From the NCBI RefSeq assembly GCF_003202235.1, contig NZ_MASU01000013.1:682001-746000 (forward strand): 64,000 nucleotides of DNA, written 5' to 3'. The notes beneath the pieces are model-generated. The model saw only the letters and a program-made list of their open reading frames with translations, did not search any database and had not been told where the DNA came from. Numbering within the stretch: the stretch's first letter is position 1; every line of letters starts with the position of its first letter. Origin of the DNA: Prauserella flavalba (GTDB lineage: Bacteria > Actinomycetota > Actinomycetes > Mycobacteriales > Pseudonocardiaceae). Below, piece after piece: positions 1-7,538 of the stretch. Position numbers and translations under genes: made by a program.

Positions 1-647
1 TCGGCGGGGACGTACCGGGCGAGGCGGTCCAGCAGCTCCGCCGCCTCGGGGCTGGTGTCCGACGCGGCGTCGAGGAACCCCACCGCGAACGCGAGCACGA
101 GCGCGTGCGGCCTGCCGTCGAGCGTGCGGATGGCCGACAGGCAGTAGTCGCTCGCCCGCGCGAGCCACGGGTGCTCCGCGACGGCGGGGTCGTGCGCGGC
201 GACGCGCAGCGCGTTGGCGGTGGTGATCGCGGTGATCTGCAGCGACGACTCCGCGGGGTCGGCCTTCACCCAGAAGGGCGCGCACCCCGACGGCGACGTC
301 ACGGGCAGCGCGAACGGAATCCCGCCGTCGGGCAGGGTCACCGACTCCAGCCAGTCGCACAGGGCCGCCGCGTGCGGGCTGGTGACCGGACCGACCTCGG
401 CGAACACCTCGAAGGCGTGCAGCGCCGGACCGGTCTGGCTCTCCGGGGAGCGCAGGTCCGGTTCCAGGCCGTGGCCGTACCCGCCGTCGGCGTTGCGGTA
501 GGCCGCGAGCGCGGCGAGGGTCGCCTCCGCGTCACCCGAACCGGTGAGCAGCTCGAACCGGCGCTGGTCGAGCAGCCGGGCGTGCGTGCGCTGGAAGACC
601 GCCGCCGCGGCGAGATCGAAGGACAGCTCGTGAGACATGCCGTCCAT
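1..647 (-). CDS. Hypothetical toroid-type (cyclase-like) protein, C-terminus beyond window
   Basis: An open frame enters from the left edge; about 215 codons are visible and the stop lies outside. I do not recognise a specific family. The segment YRNADGGYGHGLEPDL near residue 50 and the regular alternation of helices resemble the alpha/alpha-toroid fold of squalene-cyclase and prenyltransferase-like proteins, so a soluble repeat protein is the best guess. Two in-frame ATGs lie three codons apart (647 and 638); the first has a GGGGG ribosome-binding stretch six bases upstream and is preferred. It is downstream of, and separated by a terminator from, the gene at 731-1159. Function unknown. Confidence 0.6.
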   Translation of the reverse strand, partial: MDGMSHELSFDLAAAAVFQRTHARLLDQRRFELLTGSGDAEATLAALAAYRNADGGYGHGLEPDLRSPESQTGPALHAFEVFAEVGPVTSPHAAALCDWLESVTLPDGGIPFALPVTSPSGCAPFWVKADPAESSLQITAITTANALRVAAHDPAVAEHPWLARASDYCLSAIRTLDGRPHALVLAFAVGFLDAASDTSPEAAELLDRLARYVPA

Positions 648-700
648 GCTCTACCCCCGCCTGCCGCCGCGTCTTGAACGGACCGGACATCACCCGGACG

Positions 701-739
701 TTGTCCTGACCGGGCCGGGGCAGGACCCGGTCAGGACAA
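701..739 (-). terminator. Perfect 14-bp stem terminator-like hairpin
   Basis: TTGTCCTGACCGGG (701-714) is exactly complementary to CCCGGTCAGGACAA (726-739) around an 11-base loop. The stop codon of the leftward gene at 731-1159 lies inside the stem. No T-run follows, as is usual for actinomycete hairpin terminators. Confidence 0.65.
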
Positions 740-1159
740 CTGCGTGCGCCGCGGGAGACGGGCGCGCAGGGCCCTGGCGAAGAACTCGGGATCGTCGACG
801 GTGACCGTGAAGTCGCGGTGCCGCACGCCGATCGGCTCGTGCCCGTGCACCGGCTCGCGGAAGGTGATGCACACCTTGCCGCCGGTGGTGGTCACGTCGG
901 CGATGTTGGTCAGCGGCGTTTCGAAGCGCCAGTGCCCGTAGCTGACCTGGAGGCAGTCGCGGATCACGCGCACCCGCGAGTTGCCGCGGTACACGCCGAA
1001 CAGCGGCAGCACGCTATGCAGGGGCCCGTCGAAGGTGAACCCGGAGGCGAGCAGGCCCTCCTGGTTCGGCAGATGGGTCTCGGCCGCGCGCCACGGATCG
1101 CCCGAGCTGCGGCACTCCCTGCGGAGCTGCGCTGCGAAACGGCGGTTGTACGAAGTCAC
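731..1159 (-). CDS. Conserved hypothetical protein (142 aa)
   Basis: A 142-residue soluble protein with a basic N-terminus (MTSYNRRFAAQLRRE) and a central beta-rich stretch (FGVYRGNSRVRVIRDCLQV, then SYGHWRFETPL) that looks like a small beta-barrel or PH-like domain; this fold is a guess. No signal peptide or membrane segment is visible. The GTG start at 1159 sits exactly 9 bases behind a GGTT-N16-GGGTAC promoter (1169-1194), the same layout as five other genes in this window, so it is probably a leaderless member of a general-stress regulon. Its stop codon lies inside the hairpin at 701-739. Real gene by codon use and promoter; function unknown. Confidence 0.75.
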   Translation of the reverse strand: MTSYNRRFAAQLRRECRSSGDPWRAAETHLPNQEGLLASGFTFDGPLHSVLPLFGVYRGNSRVRVIRDCLQVSYGHWRFETPLTNIADVTTTGGKVCITFREPVHGHEPIGVRHRDFTVTVDDPEFFARALRARLPRRTQLS

Positions 1160-1168
1160 GACGTCGAT

Positions 1169-1194
1169 GTACCCACTATGGTGCCGCGCGAACC
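1169..1194 (-). promoter_or_regulatory. Sigma-B/F-like promoter of the 731-1159 gene
   Basis: On the minus strand GGTT (1191-1194), a 16-base spacer and GGGTAC (1169-1174). This fits the actinomycete stress-sigma consensus (GNNT-N14-16-GGGTAC/T for Streptomyces SigB, GGTTT-GGGTAT for mycobacterial SigF). The start codon begins 9 bases downstream. Confidence 0.6.
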
Positions 1195-1200
1195 GGCGGC

Positions 1201-1572
1201 TCAGTGCGCGTGCGCGAGGGCGTCTTCCACCGTGGCGTAGAGCCGGAGCGTGTCCGTCAGCCCGACCACCTCGACCGGGCGGGTGACCGCCCGCTGCCCG
1301 GCGACGATGTGGAGGCTGCTGCCCTTGTTCTCGGCGGCTTCGTGCAGCCGCAGCAGCAGGGCGAGACCGCAGGAGCCGATGAACGCGACACCGGACAGGT
1401 CCACCACGAGCGGCTCGGGCGGCCGGATGCCGGCGACGGCGTGCTGGAGGTGCTGTTCGAGCCGGGGCCCGGTGCTCAGATCGACCTCACCCTCCACGCG
1501 CACCACGACGGTGCTCCCGTGGTGCTCGTCCGCGACGTGGAGCAGCGGACTCGGTGCGGGCAACTCGGGCAC
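1201..1572 (-). CDS. STAS-domain anti-sigma factor antagonist
   Basis: A single STAS domain of 123 residues, the usual size of SpoIIAA/RsbV-type antagonists that bind a partner-switching anti-sigma kinase. The N-terminal strand GEVDLSTG (28-35) and the phosphorylation loop VAFIGSCGLALLL are clear; Ser67 aligns with the phosphorylated serine of SpoIIAA, while the usual preceding Asp is Gly and the following Ser is Cys. A GGAGGT ribosome-binding site precedes the GTG start at 1572. No cognate kinase gene is adjacent, but a degenerate anti-sigma ATPase lies at 20754-21197 and many stress-type promoters lie nearby. It probably tunes a sigma-B/F-type factor; the partner is inferred. Confidence 0.85.
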   Translation of the reverse strand: MPELPAPSPLLHVADEHHGSTVVVRVEGEVDLSTGPRLEQHLQHAVAGIRPPEPLVVDLSGVAFIGSCGLALLLRLHEAAENKGSSLHIVAGQRAVTRPVEVVGLTDTLRLYATVEDALAHAH

Positions 1573-1739
1573 GTGACCTCCAGCGGGGGACCGCCTGACG
1601 GTCCGAGCCTAGCTCTGCCCGCGACCAGTGCAAGCACCTCTCGCGGCGCCGGGTAGCCCGGATCGGGCACCGGACAGCCCGTCCGTGGCCCCGAACCGGT
1701 GAGAACTCCTGGTGACGGTGAGGTTGCACACCGTTTCGA

Positions 1740-3026
1740 TCAGCACCGGCCGAGACCGAAATAGGTGAAACCCGCTTGGGCGAGTTCACCCGGTTCGAGG
1801 AGGTTGCGGCAGTCCACCACGGTGGCCCGTTCAGCCAGCTGGGCGAGCTGCGGCCAGTCCAGCTCGCGGAACTCCGGCCACTCCGTGAGCAGCACGAGCC
1901 CGGCCGCGTCCTTGGCGACGAGCGACGGTTCGTCCACCAGCTGCACCTCGCCGAGATCGGCGGCGCGGCGCACGCCGGGGTCGTACCCGGTCAGCTGCGC
2001 GCCCTCGGCCGCGAGCCGGGCGGCGATCGCGAGCGCCGGCGACTCGCGCAGGTCGTCGGTGCCCGCCTTGAACGTCAGCCCGAGCAGGCCGAGCCGCACG
2101 CCGGAAAGCGAGCCGTCGTCGGAGCCGGTCACCGCCTGGCGGACCTTGGCCACCACGCGGTCGAGCTGGCGCGCGTTGGCGGTGACGGCGTCGGCGAGCA
2201 CCGTGAAGTCGACCCCGGCCTCGGCGGCGGCGTGCAGCAGCGCCCGCGTGTCCTTGGGCAGGCACGAGCCGCCCCAGCCCGGCCCCGGTGACAGGAAAGC
2301 CGAGCCGATCCGCTCGTCGAGGCCCATCGTCCCGGTCACGTCGGTGACGTCGGCGCCGAGCCGCTCGCACAGTTCCGCCAGCTCGTTCACGTACGACACC
2401 TTGAGCGCGAGAAACGCGTTGCTCGCGTACTTCGCCAGCTCCGCGCTCGCCGGATCGGTGTGCAGGCGGGGCGCGTCGAGCCCGTCGTACAGCGCGTCCG
2501 CCACCTCGCGGGCCCGTTCGTCGCAGGCGCCGATCACGATCCGGTCGGGATGCAGGAAGTCGTGCACCGCGTGGCCCTCGCGCAGGAACTCGGGGTTGCT
2601 CACCACGGGGCGGCCGAGCGCGGCGGCGGCCCGCTCGGCGGTGCCGACAGGGACCGTCGACTTGATCACCACGACGCAGTGGGGGGAGACGGTGTCGCGC
2701 AGTGTCGTCAGCGCCAAGTCGAACGCGCTCAGGTCAGCGGTGCCGGCCTGACCGGTCGGGGTCGGCAGGCACAGCAGCACCACGTCGACGTCGCGCAGGG
2801 CGGCGTGCTCGGTGGTGAACGCGAGCCTGCCCGCCGCGAGGCTGTTCCCGACCAGCTCGGGCAGTCCCGGTTCGTGGATGGGGATCTCGGCCTCGCGCAG
2901 CCGCCCGACCTTCTCCGCGTCCACGTCGACGCACGTGATGGTGTGCCCCAGTTCGGCGAGGCACGCCGCGCTCGTCAGGCCGACGTAGCCCGCGCCGACC
3001 ACACCCACACGCAGTCGTTCACGCAT
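1740..3026 (-). CDS. ugd: UDP-glucose 6-dehydrogenase family protein
   Basis: A 428-residue nucleotide-sugar dehydrogenase, normal length for the family that oxidises UDP-glucose to UDP-glucuronate in two NAD+-dependent steps. The N-terminal Rossmann motif GAGYVG is at residues 11-16, the substrate/hinge segment FLREGHAVHDFLHPDRIVIG follows, and the catalytic Cys255 is in GWGGSCLPKD. The C-terminal UDP-binding domain contains GLTFKAGTDDLRESPAL. It is the last gene of the eight-gene leftward glycan operon; its start overlaps the end of the GT9 gene by 8 bases. With the UDP-xylose-synthase-like gene at 10776-11732 it would supply UDP-GlcA and UDP-Xyl. A GDP-mannose or UDP-ManNAc substrate cannot be excluded. 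Confidence 0.92.
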   Translation of the reverse strand: MRERLRVGVVGAGYVGLTSAACLAELGHTITCVDVDAEKVGRLREAEIPIHEPGLPELVGNSLAAGRLAFTTEHAALRDVDVVLLCLPTPTGQAGTADLSAFDLALTTLRDTVSPHCVVVIKSTVPVGTAERAAAALGRPVVSNPEFLREGHAVHDFLHPDRIVIGACDERAREVADALYDGLDAPRLHTDPASAELAKYASNAFLALKVSYVNELAELCERLGADVTDVTGTMGLDERIGSAFLSPGPGWGGSCLPKDTRALLHAAAEAGVDFTVLADAVTANARQLDRVVAKVRQAVTGSDDGSLSGVRLGLLGLTFKAGTDDLRESPALAIAARLAAEGAQLTGYDPGVRRAADLGEVQLVDEPSLVAKDAAGLVLLTEWPEFRELDWPQLAQLAERATVVDCRNLLEPGELAQAGFTYFGLGRC

Positions 3027-3951
3027 TGGTCGCCTCCGGGAGCAGCATCCGTGCCGCGGCGAGCACCTCGGCCTCGGTGATCCGCAGCAGCCCCGGGTCC
3101 GGCCGGTCCGCGAACGGGTCGCCCCTGCGGCCCGCCCACAGCACCTTGTGCCGCGAACGGTTCCCTGGCGGGCCCCAGCGGCTCGGCGGCGTGGGGCCGA
3201 ACAGCAGCACCGACGGGGTGCCGAACGCGGTCGCGAGATGGCCGACGCCGGTGTCGCCGCACACGACCAGCGCGGCGTCGGCGACCACGGCGGCCAGCCC
3301 GGCGAGGTCGGTGCGGCCCGCGAGCACGGCGTCCTCGGCGAGCCCGGCCGCCTCGGCGACCTCCCTGGCGAGCCCTTCCTCTCCCGCGCCGCCCGTCACC
3401 ACCACGCGGTGCCCGGCGAGCGCGCGGGCCACCGCCGCGAAACGGTGAGCGGGCCACCGGCGCGACGGGAACGCCGCGCCCGGGTGCAGCACCACCGCAC
3501 CCGGCGCCGGGTTCGGCCCCTTCGGCGCGGGCAGGGCGAGATCGTCCGGCTCGGCTGGGATGCCCGCCGAGCCCAGCAGGTCGCACCAGCGCCGCACCTC
3601 GTGCACGTCCTCGCGCCACGCGGGGCCCCGCACTTCGGGCAGGTCCGGATGCCGGTGCGTGAGCAGCTCGCCGGGCCGTGTCGCCAGCAGGTCGGTGCTG
3701 CTCTCCGGGCCGCTGCCGTGCAGGTTCACCGCCAGCGCGGGCGGCTCGCCGGGCCAGTGGAGCTCACCGAGCCCCGGCGTCGGCAGCACCTCGTCCACCG
3801 CCCCGCTCAGCTCGGCGAGCGGCGCGAGCGGAGCGGGCGCGGCCAGCACGATCCGGTCGCCGGGGCGGGCCGCGCGCAGCGCGCGCAGGGCGGGCACGGC
3901 CGTGAGCAGGTCACCGAGGCCGAGCGCCCGCAGCACGAGTGTCACGGCCAT
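3019..3951 (-). CDS. Glycosyltransferase family 9 (heptosyltransferase-type)
   Basis: About 310 residues with the GT9/GT-B layout. The N-terminus (VTLVLRALGLGDLLTAVPAL) carries the GDLL acceptor-side motif. The C-terminal donor domain has VVLHPGAAFPSRRWP and the GT9 signature CGDTGVGHLATAFGTPSVLLFG, as in ADP-heptose:LPS heptosyltransferases. The ATG at 3951 overlaps the end of the SDR gene (3942), indicating translational coupling. A longer reading from an ATG at 3972 is possible but would overlap more. Together with the HldE, GmhA and GmhB homologues upstream it is most likely a transferase for an ADP-activated heptose, although GT9 enzymes can use other donors; acceptor unknown. Confidence 0.85.
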   Translation of the reverse strand: MAVTLVLRALGLGDLLTAVPALRALRAARPGDRIVLAAPAPLAPLAELSGAVDEVLPTPGLGELHWPGEPPALAVNLHGSGPESSTDLLATRPGELLTHRHPDLPEVRGPAWREDVHEVRRWCDLLGSAGIPAEPDDLALPAPKGPNPAPGAVVLHPGAAFPSRRWPAHRFAAVARALAGHRVVVTGGAGEEGLAREVAEAAGLAEDAVLAGRTDLAGLAAVVADAALVVCGDTGVGHLATAFGTPSVLLFGPTPPSRWGPPGNRSRHKVLWAGRRGDPFADRPDPGLLRITEAEVLAAARMLLPEATNA

Positions 3952-4616
3952 GAGCCCTCTTCCTCGTGGCACACCACGAGCTCGCGCACCTGGCAGCCGG
4001 GAGGCTGGCGCAGGGCGTAGAGCACCGTCTGCGCGACGTCCTCCGGCCGGTTCAGCTTGGCGCCGGGCGGCGGCTTGTACTGCTCGTCACGGTTGTCGAA
4101 GAACTTCGTGTGCATCCCGCCCGGCACGAGCAGCGTCACGCCGACACGGCCCGCCGTCTCGGCGGCCAGCGCGCGGGTGAAGCCGACGACACCGGCCTTC
4201 GCGGCGCAGTACGCGGTCGCGTCACTCACCGAGCGCAGGCCCAGCGTCGAGGCGACCGTGACGAGCGTGCCCCGCGACCGTTCCAGGTAGGGCAGCGCGG
4301 CCCTGGCGACCGCGGCCGTGCCGAGCAGGTTCACCTGCACCACGCGCTCCCACTCCTTGGCGGGCACGTCGGTGAGCTTGCCGGGGTGGTCGATGCCCGC
4401 GGCCGTGAACACGGCGTCGAGCCCGCCCGCCCGGTCGGCCAGCTCCCGCACGGCGTTCTCGGCGGCGGGGGAGTCGGCGAGGTCGGCGAGTTCGTAATCC
4501 ACGTCGGACTCGGGCGCGACGCGGTCGAGCACGAGCGGCGTGTCGCCCTGCTCGCGCAGCGCGGCCACGGTCGCGGCACCGAGTCCTGAGGAGCCGCCGG
4601 TGATCAGGACCTTCAT
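3942..4616 (-). CDS. Short-chain dehydrogenase/reductase of the glycan operon
   Basis: A classical SDR of 224 residues: cofactor motif GGSSGLG (7-13), a PEVD-like acidic turn, and active site YCAAK (S-N-Y-K type; YCAAKAGVVGFTRALA). It starts in an ATGA overlap with the end of hldE and ends overlapping the start of the GT9 gene, so it belongs to the operon. It is too short and of the wrong SDR type (classical rather than extended) to be the ADP-heptose 6-epimerase HldD. A role in oxidising or reducing a sugar or sugar-nucleotide is plausible from context; the substrate is not evident from the sequence. Confidence 0.85.
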   Translation of the reverse strand: MKVLITGGSSGLGAATVAALREQGDTPLVLDRVAPESDVDYELADLADSPAAENAVRELADRAGGLDAVFTAAGIDHPGKLTDVPAKEWERVVQVNLLGTAAVARAALPYLERSRGTLVTVASTLGLRSVSDATAYCAAKAGVVGFTRALAAETAGRVGVTLLVPGGMHTKFFDNRDEQYKPPPGAKLNRPEDVAQTVLYALRQPPGCQVRELVVCHEEEGSWP

Positions 4617-5974
4617 CGAGACATCGCCTCCTGTACGAGTCGGGTGGTGGAGTAGCCCTCGACGGTGGGGACGAGCACGATCTCGCCGCCGTGCGCGCGG
4701 ACGACGCTCGCCTCGGGCAGCTCCGCGCCCGCGTAGTCGCCGCCCTTGACCCACACGTCGGGGCGCAGCCTGCCGAGCAGCGGCGCCGGGGACGGCTCGT
4801 CGAACACCACCACGGCGTCGACGGACTCCAGCTCCTCCAGCAGCCGCACGCGGTCGCCGGCGGACACGATCGGCCTGCCAGGGCCCTTGAGCCGCCGCAC
4901 GGAGTCGTCCGAGTTGACGCACACCACGAGCGCGTCGCCCAGTGCCCTGGCCTGCCGCAGCAGGCTGATGTGCCCGGGGTGGAGCAGGTCGAAGCAGCCG
5001 CCGGTGGCGACGAGCCTGCCGCCCTGCCTGCGCACGCGCTCGGCGAGGTCGAAGGCCGACGCGGCGGGCCCTGCCGAGGGCACGCCGTCGACCGACAGCG
5101 CGGCGGCGCCGCCCGCCGCGACGAACCGCGCGGCGGCGTCGACGGCGGAGGAGACGGCGGCGGGCACGTCGGCGCCCTCCAGCAGCGCGGCGGCGGCGGC
5201 ACTGGCGAACCGGTCGCCCGCGCCGCACGTGTCGGGCCGCGACCGCCCGGTGACCGCCGCCTTGGCGGGGACGGGCACACGCACGACGTCGTCGCCGCCG
5301 GGCCCGGACAGCAGCGCGCCGCGCGCGCCGACCGTCACCGCCGCGGCCTCGCAGGACCACTCACGGCGCAGTGTCGTCGCGGCCTCGGCAGGGTCGGCGC
5401 AGTGCGTGAAGCCCAGCGCCTCCTTGTCGTTCGGCGTCACGAGCGTCGCGCCCGGCGCCGGGGCGGGCCCGCGCGGATGCGGGTCCCACACCACGGGGAC
5501 GTTCAGCTCGGCCAGAGCCGCGCGCACCTCGGGATGCGCCGCGACCCCTCGGCCGTAGTCGGACACGAGCACCGCGCCCGCCGAGCGCAGCGCGCGCACG
5601 GCCCGCTGCGGCAACGGGGCTTCGGCGGCGCGCCCGCCCCCGGTGTCCACGCGCACGAGCGACTGTCCCTGTGCGCGCACGCGGGTCTTGCGCACCGTCG
5701 CGCCGTCGAGCGGCAGCCGCACCACCTGCACGTCCTGGCCGAGCAGCGCGGCGAGCCTCCGGCCCGCGTCGTCGTCGCCGAGCGCGGTGACGAGCACGAC
5801 CTCGGGCGCGGTGCGCGTGGCGAGCAGCGCCGCCGCGAGCCCGGCCCCGCCGGGCCGCAACCACTCGCCGCTCACGTCCACCACCGGCACCGGCGCCTCG
5901 GGGCACAGGCGCTCGGCCCTGCCCTCGAGGTCGACGTCGAGCAGCGCGTCCCCGATCACCACGAGCGGCTTCAC
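4613..5974 (-). CDS. hldE: Bifunctional heptose-7-phosphate kinase / heptose-1-phosphate adenylyltransferase (HldE-like)
   Basis: A 453-residue fusion in the same order as Gram-negative HldE. Residues 1-300 are a PfkB-type sugar kinase (VIGDALLDVDLEGR; GDRFASAAAAALL with the anion-hole/catalytic Asp in DTCGAGDRF). Residues about 320-453 are a nucleotidyltransferase domain with GGCFDLLHPGHISLL (HxGH), VNSDDSVRRLKGPGRPI and VKGGDY, and the ending GYSTTRLV. The reactions would be phosphorylation of D,D-heptose-7-P to the 1,7-bisphosphate and later adenylylation of heptose-1-beta-P to ADP-heptose. The GTG start at 5974 overlaps the TGA of gmhA (GTGA). The other two pathway enzymes flank it in the same operon, which supports the assignment strongly. 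Confidence 0.9.
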   Translation of the reverse strand: MKPLVVIGDALLDVDLEGRAERLCPEAPVPVVDVSGEWLRPGGAGLAAALLATRTAPEVVLVTALGDDDAGRRLAALLGQDVQVVRLPLDGATVRKTRVRAQGQSLVRVDTGGGRAAEAPLPQRAVRALRSAGAVLVSDYGRGVAAHPEVRAALAELNVPVVWDPHPRGPAPAPGATLVTPNDKEALGFTHCADPAEAATTLRREWSCEAAAVTVGARGALLSGPGGDDVVRVPVPAKAAVTGRSRPDTCGAGDRFASAAAAALLEGADVPAAVSSAVDAAARFVAAGGAAALSVDGVPSAGPAASAFDLAERVRRQGGRLVATGGCFDLLHPGHISLLRQARALGDALVVCVNSDDSVRRLKGPGRPIVSAGDRVRLLEELESVDAVVVFDEPSPAPLLGRLRPDVWVKGGDYAGAELPEASVVRAHGGEIVLVPTVEGYSTTRLVQEAMSR

Positions 5975-6534
5975 GCGGGCACACCCAGCGTCTCGTCGAG
6001 CGTGGCGCACAGCGCGTGGACGATGGCGAGGTGCACCTCCTGGACGGTGGCGGTGCTCGGCGCGTCCACCGCGATCACGTCGTCGGCCAGCGCGGCGAGC
6101 GGGTTGGGCTCCGGCCCGGTCAGCGCCCATGTGGTGAGGCCGAGCTCGTGGGCGGTCTTCACCGCCGCCACCACGTTCTGGCTGCGCCCGCTCGTGGACA
6201 GCGCCACGAGCACGTCGCCGGGACGGCCGTGCGCGCGCACCTGCCGCGCGTACAGCTCGTGCTCGCCGTAGTCGTTGACGATCGCCGTGGCCGCCGAGGT
6301 CTCGGCGTGCAGCGCGATCGCCGACAGCGGCTGCCGGTCGTGCAGGAACTTGCCGACGAGCTCGCCGGTGAGGTGCTGGGCCTCGGCGGCGCTGCCGCCG
6401 TTGCCGCACGCGAGCAGCCTCCCGCCCCCGGTCAGCACCGCGGCCAGGTGTGTTCCCCACCGGTCGATCGTGGGCGCCGCTGACTGGACGCGGCCGAGCG
6501 CGCCGCTGAGTGCGGCGAAGTGCTCTTCGATCAC
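5971..6534 (-). CDS. gmhA: Sedoheptulose-7-phosphate isomerase (GmhA-like, SIS domain)
   Basis: A 187-residue single SIS domain, the length of GmhA, which converts sedoheptulose 7-phosphate to D-glycero-D-manno-heptose 7-phosphate. Family landmarks are CGNGGSAAEAQHLTGELVG, ETSAATAIVNDYG, LVALSTSGRSQNVV (phosphate-binding serines), TGPEPNPLAALAD and the closing helix with VQEVHLAIVHALCATLDE, where the Glu and His act in catalysis in the family. The GTG start at 6534 has an excellent AGGAGGTG ribosome-binding site and overlaps the TGA of the upstream GT9 gene. It feeds HldE, encoded immediately downstream. Confidence 0.9.
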   Translation of the reverse strand: MIEEHFAALSGALGRVQSAAPTIDRWGTHLAAVLTGGGRLLACGNGGSAAEAQHLTGELVGKFLHDRQPLSAIALHAETSAATAIVNDYGEHELYARQVRAHGRPGDVLVALSTSGRSQNVVAAVKTAHELGLTTWALTGPEPNPLAALADDVIAVDAPSTATVQEVHLAIVHALCATLDETLGVPA

Positions 6535-7538
6535 GAGACACCTCCTGAGAGTTCGTGGACGGACCTGACGACATCGGCCGGATCGATCGCGAGGCACGGG
6601 TGTCCCTCGACGGGACACCGCCGCGCCCGCGTGTTCCGGCACGGCGCCTGCTGGTCGCCCAGCACGACGGTGGGCACCCCGTACGGGGCCCACCGCGCCG
6701 AGGGGACGACGGGGGCGAACAGCGACACCACGGGCGTGCCGACGGCCGCGGCCAGGTGAGCGGGCCCGGTGTTGGGGGCCACCACCACGCGCGCGCCGGC
6801 GAGTACGGCGGCCAGCTCGGGCAGCCCGGTCACGCCGCCGAGGTCGAGCGCGACGTCACCGGCGACCTCGGCGGTGAGCCGCCGCTCGGCGGGGGCGCCG
6901 GTGACGAGCACGCGATGGCCCGCCTCGGCCAGCGCGCGCACGATCGCGCGCGACCGCTCGGCCGTCGGCTGCCGCGCGGGCACCGAGGCCGCCGGGTGAA
7001 CCACCACGTAGCCCGGTTCGCCGGTGAGCCCGGTGGTGTCGGGAAGCGGGCCGCGCAGGGCGAGCCGCCCGTCGTCGCCGTCGGACAGGGTGAACCCGGC
7101 CGCGGTCGCCAGCGACAGCGCGCGCTCGGACTCGGGCGGGTCACCCTCGACGCGGTGGCGAAGGTCGAGCAGCGAGCCCGGGTAGTCCTCACTGATGGCG
7201 CCGATCCACGGCACCCCGGCCATGCGCAGCACGAGCGCGAGCGGCAGCGGCGACTGGTGGAACGACGTGAGGACCAGCGCCGCGTCGAGCCGCAGGTCAC
7301 GCAGCTGCTTGGCGAGCGCCTCGACGGACTCCTGCGTCAGCTCGGGCGGCTCCGGGTCGATCCAGGGCGCGCACCACTCGATCACCTCGTCCACGCCGGG
7401 CAGCAGTTCGGCACCGGCCCTTCCGCGCGGACCGGCGAGCAGCACGACCTCGTCGGAGTGCGCGGCGACGGCCCGCACGCACGGACCGGCGAGCAGCACG
7501 TCGCCGACGTTGTCGAGCCGGGCCACGAGTGTCCTCAT
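6531..7538 (-). CDS. Glycosyltransferase family 9 (second heptosyltransferase-type enzyme)
   Basis: A 335-residue GT9 protein. The N-terminal RLDNVGDVLLAGPCVRA is the family start signature; the donor domain carries YVVVHPAASVPARQPTAERW-like sequence and VVAPNTGPAHLAAAVGTPVVSLFAP, followed by PSARWAPYGVP. Near the C-terminus it has CRNTRARRCPVEGHPC, a cysteine pattern often seen in heptosyltransferases of this family. The ATG at 7538 overlaps the TGA of the upstream GT2/phosphatase gene. Two GT9 enzymes in one operon with a complete heptose-activation set suggest sequential transfer of two heptoses. Confidence 0.87.
   Translation of the reverse strand: MRTLVARLDNVGDVLLAGPCVRAVAAHSDEVVLLAGPRGRAGAELLPGVDEVIEWCAPWIDPEPPELTQESVEALAKQLRDLRLDAALVLTSFHQSPLPLALVLRMAGVPWIGAISEDYPGSLLDLRHRVEGDPPESERALSLATAAGFTLSDGDDGRLALRGPLPDTTGLTGEPGYVVVHPAASVPARQPTAERSRAIVRALAEAGHRVLVTGAPAERRLTAEVAGDVALDLGGVTGLPELAAVLAGARVVVAPNTGPAHLAAAVGTPVVSLFAPVVPSARWAPYGVPTVVLGDQQAPCRNTRARRCPVEGHPCLAIDPADVVRSVHELSGGVS

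Noticed and set aside
1765-2751. Long opposite-strand frame across the UDP-glucose dehydrogenase gene
   Set aside because: Antisense shadow of a well-conserved gene with typical GC-rich third-position pattern; product is low-complexity Ser/Arg-rich.
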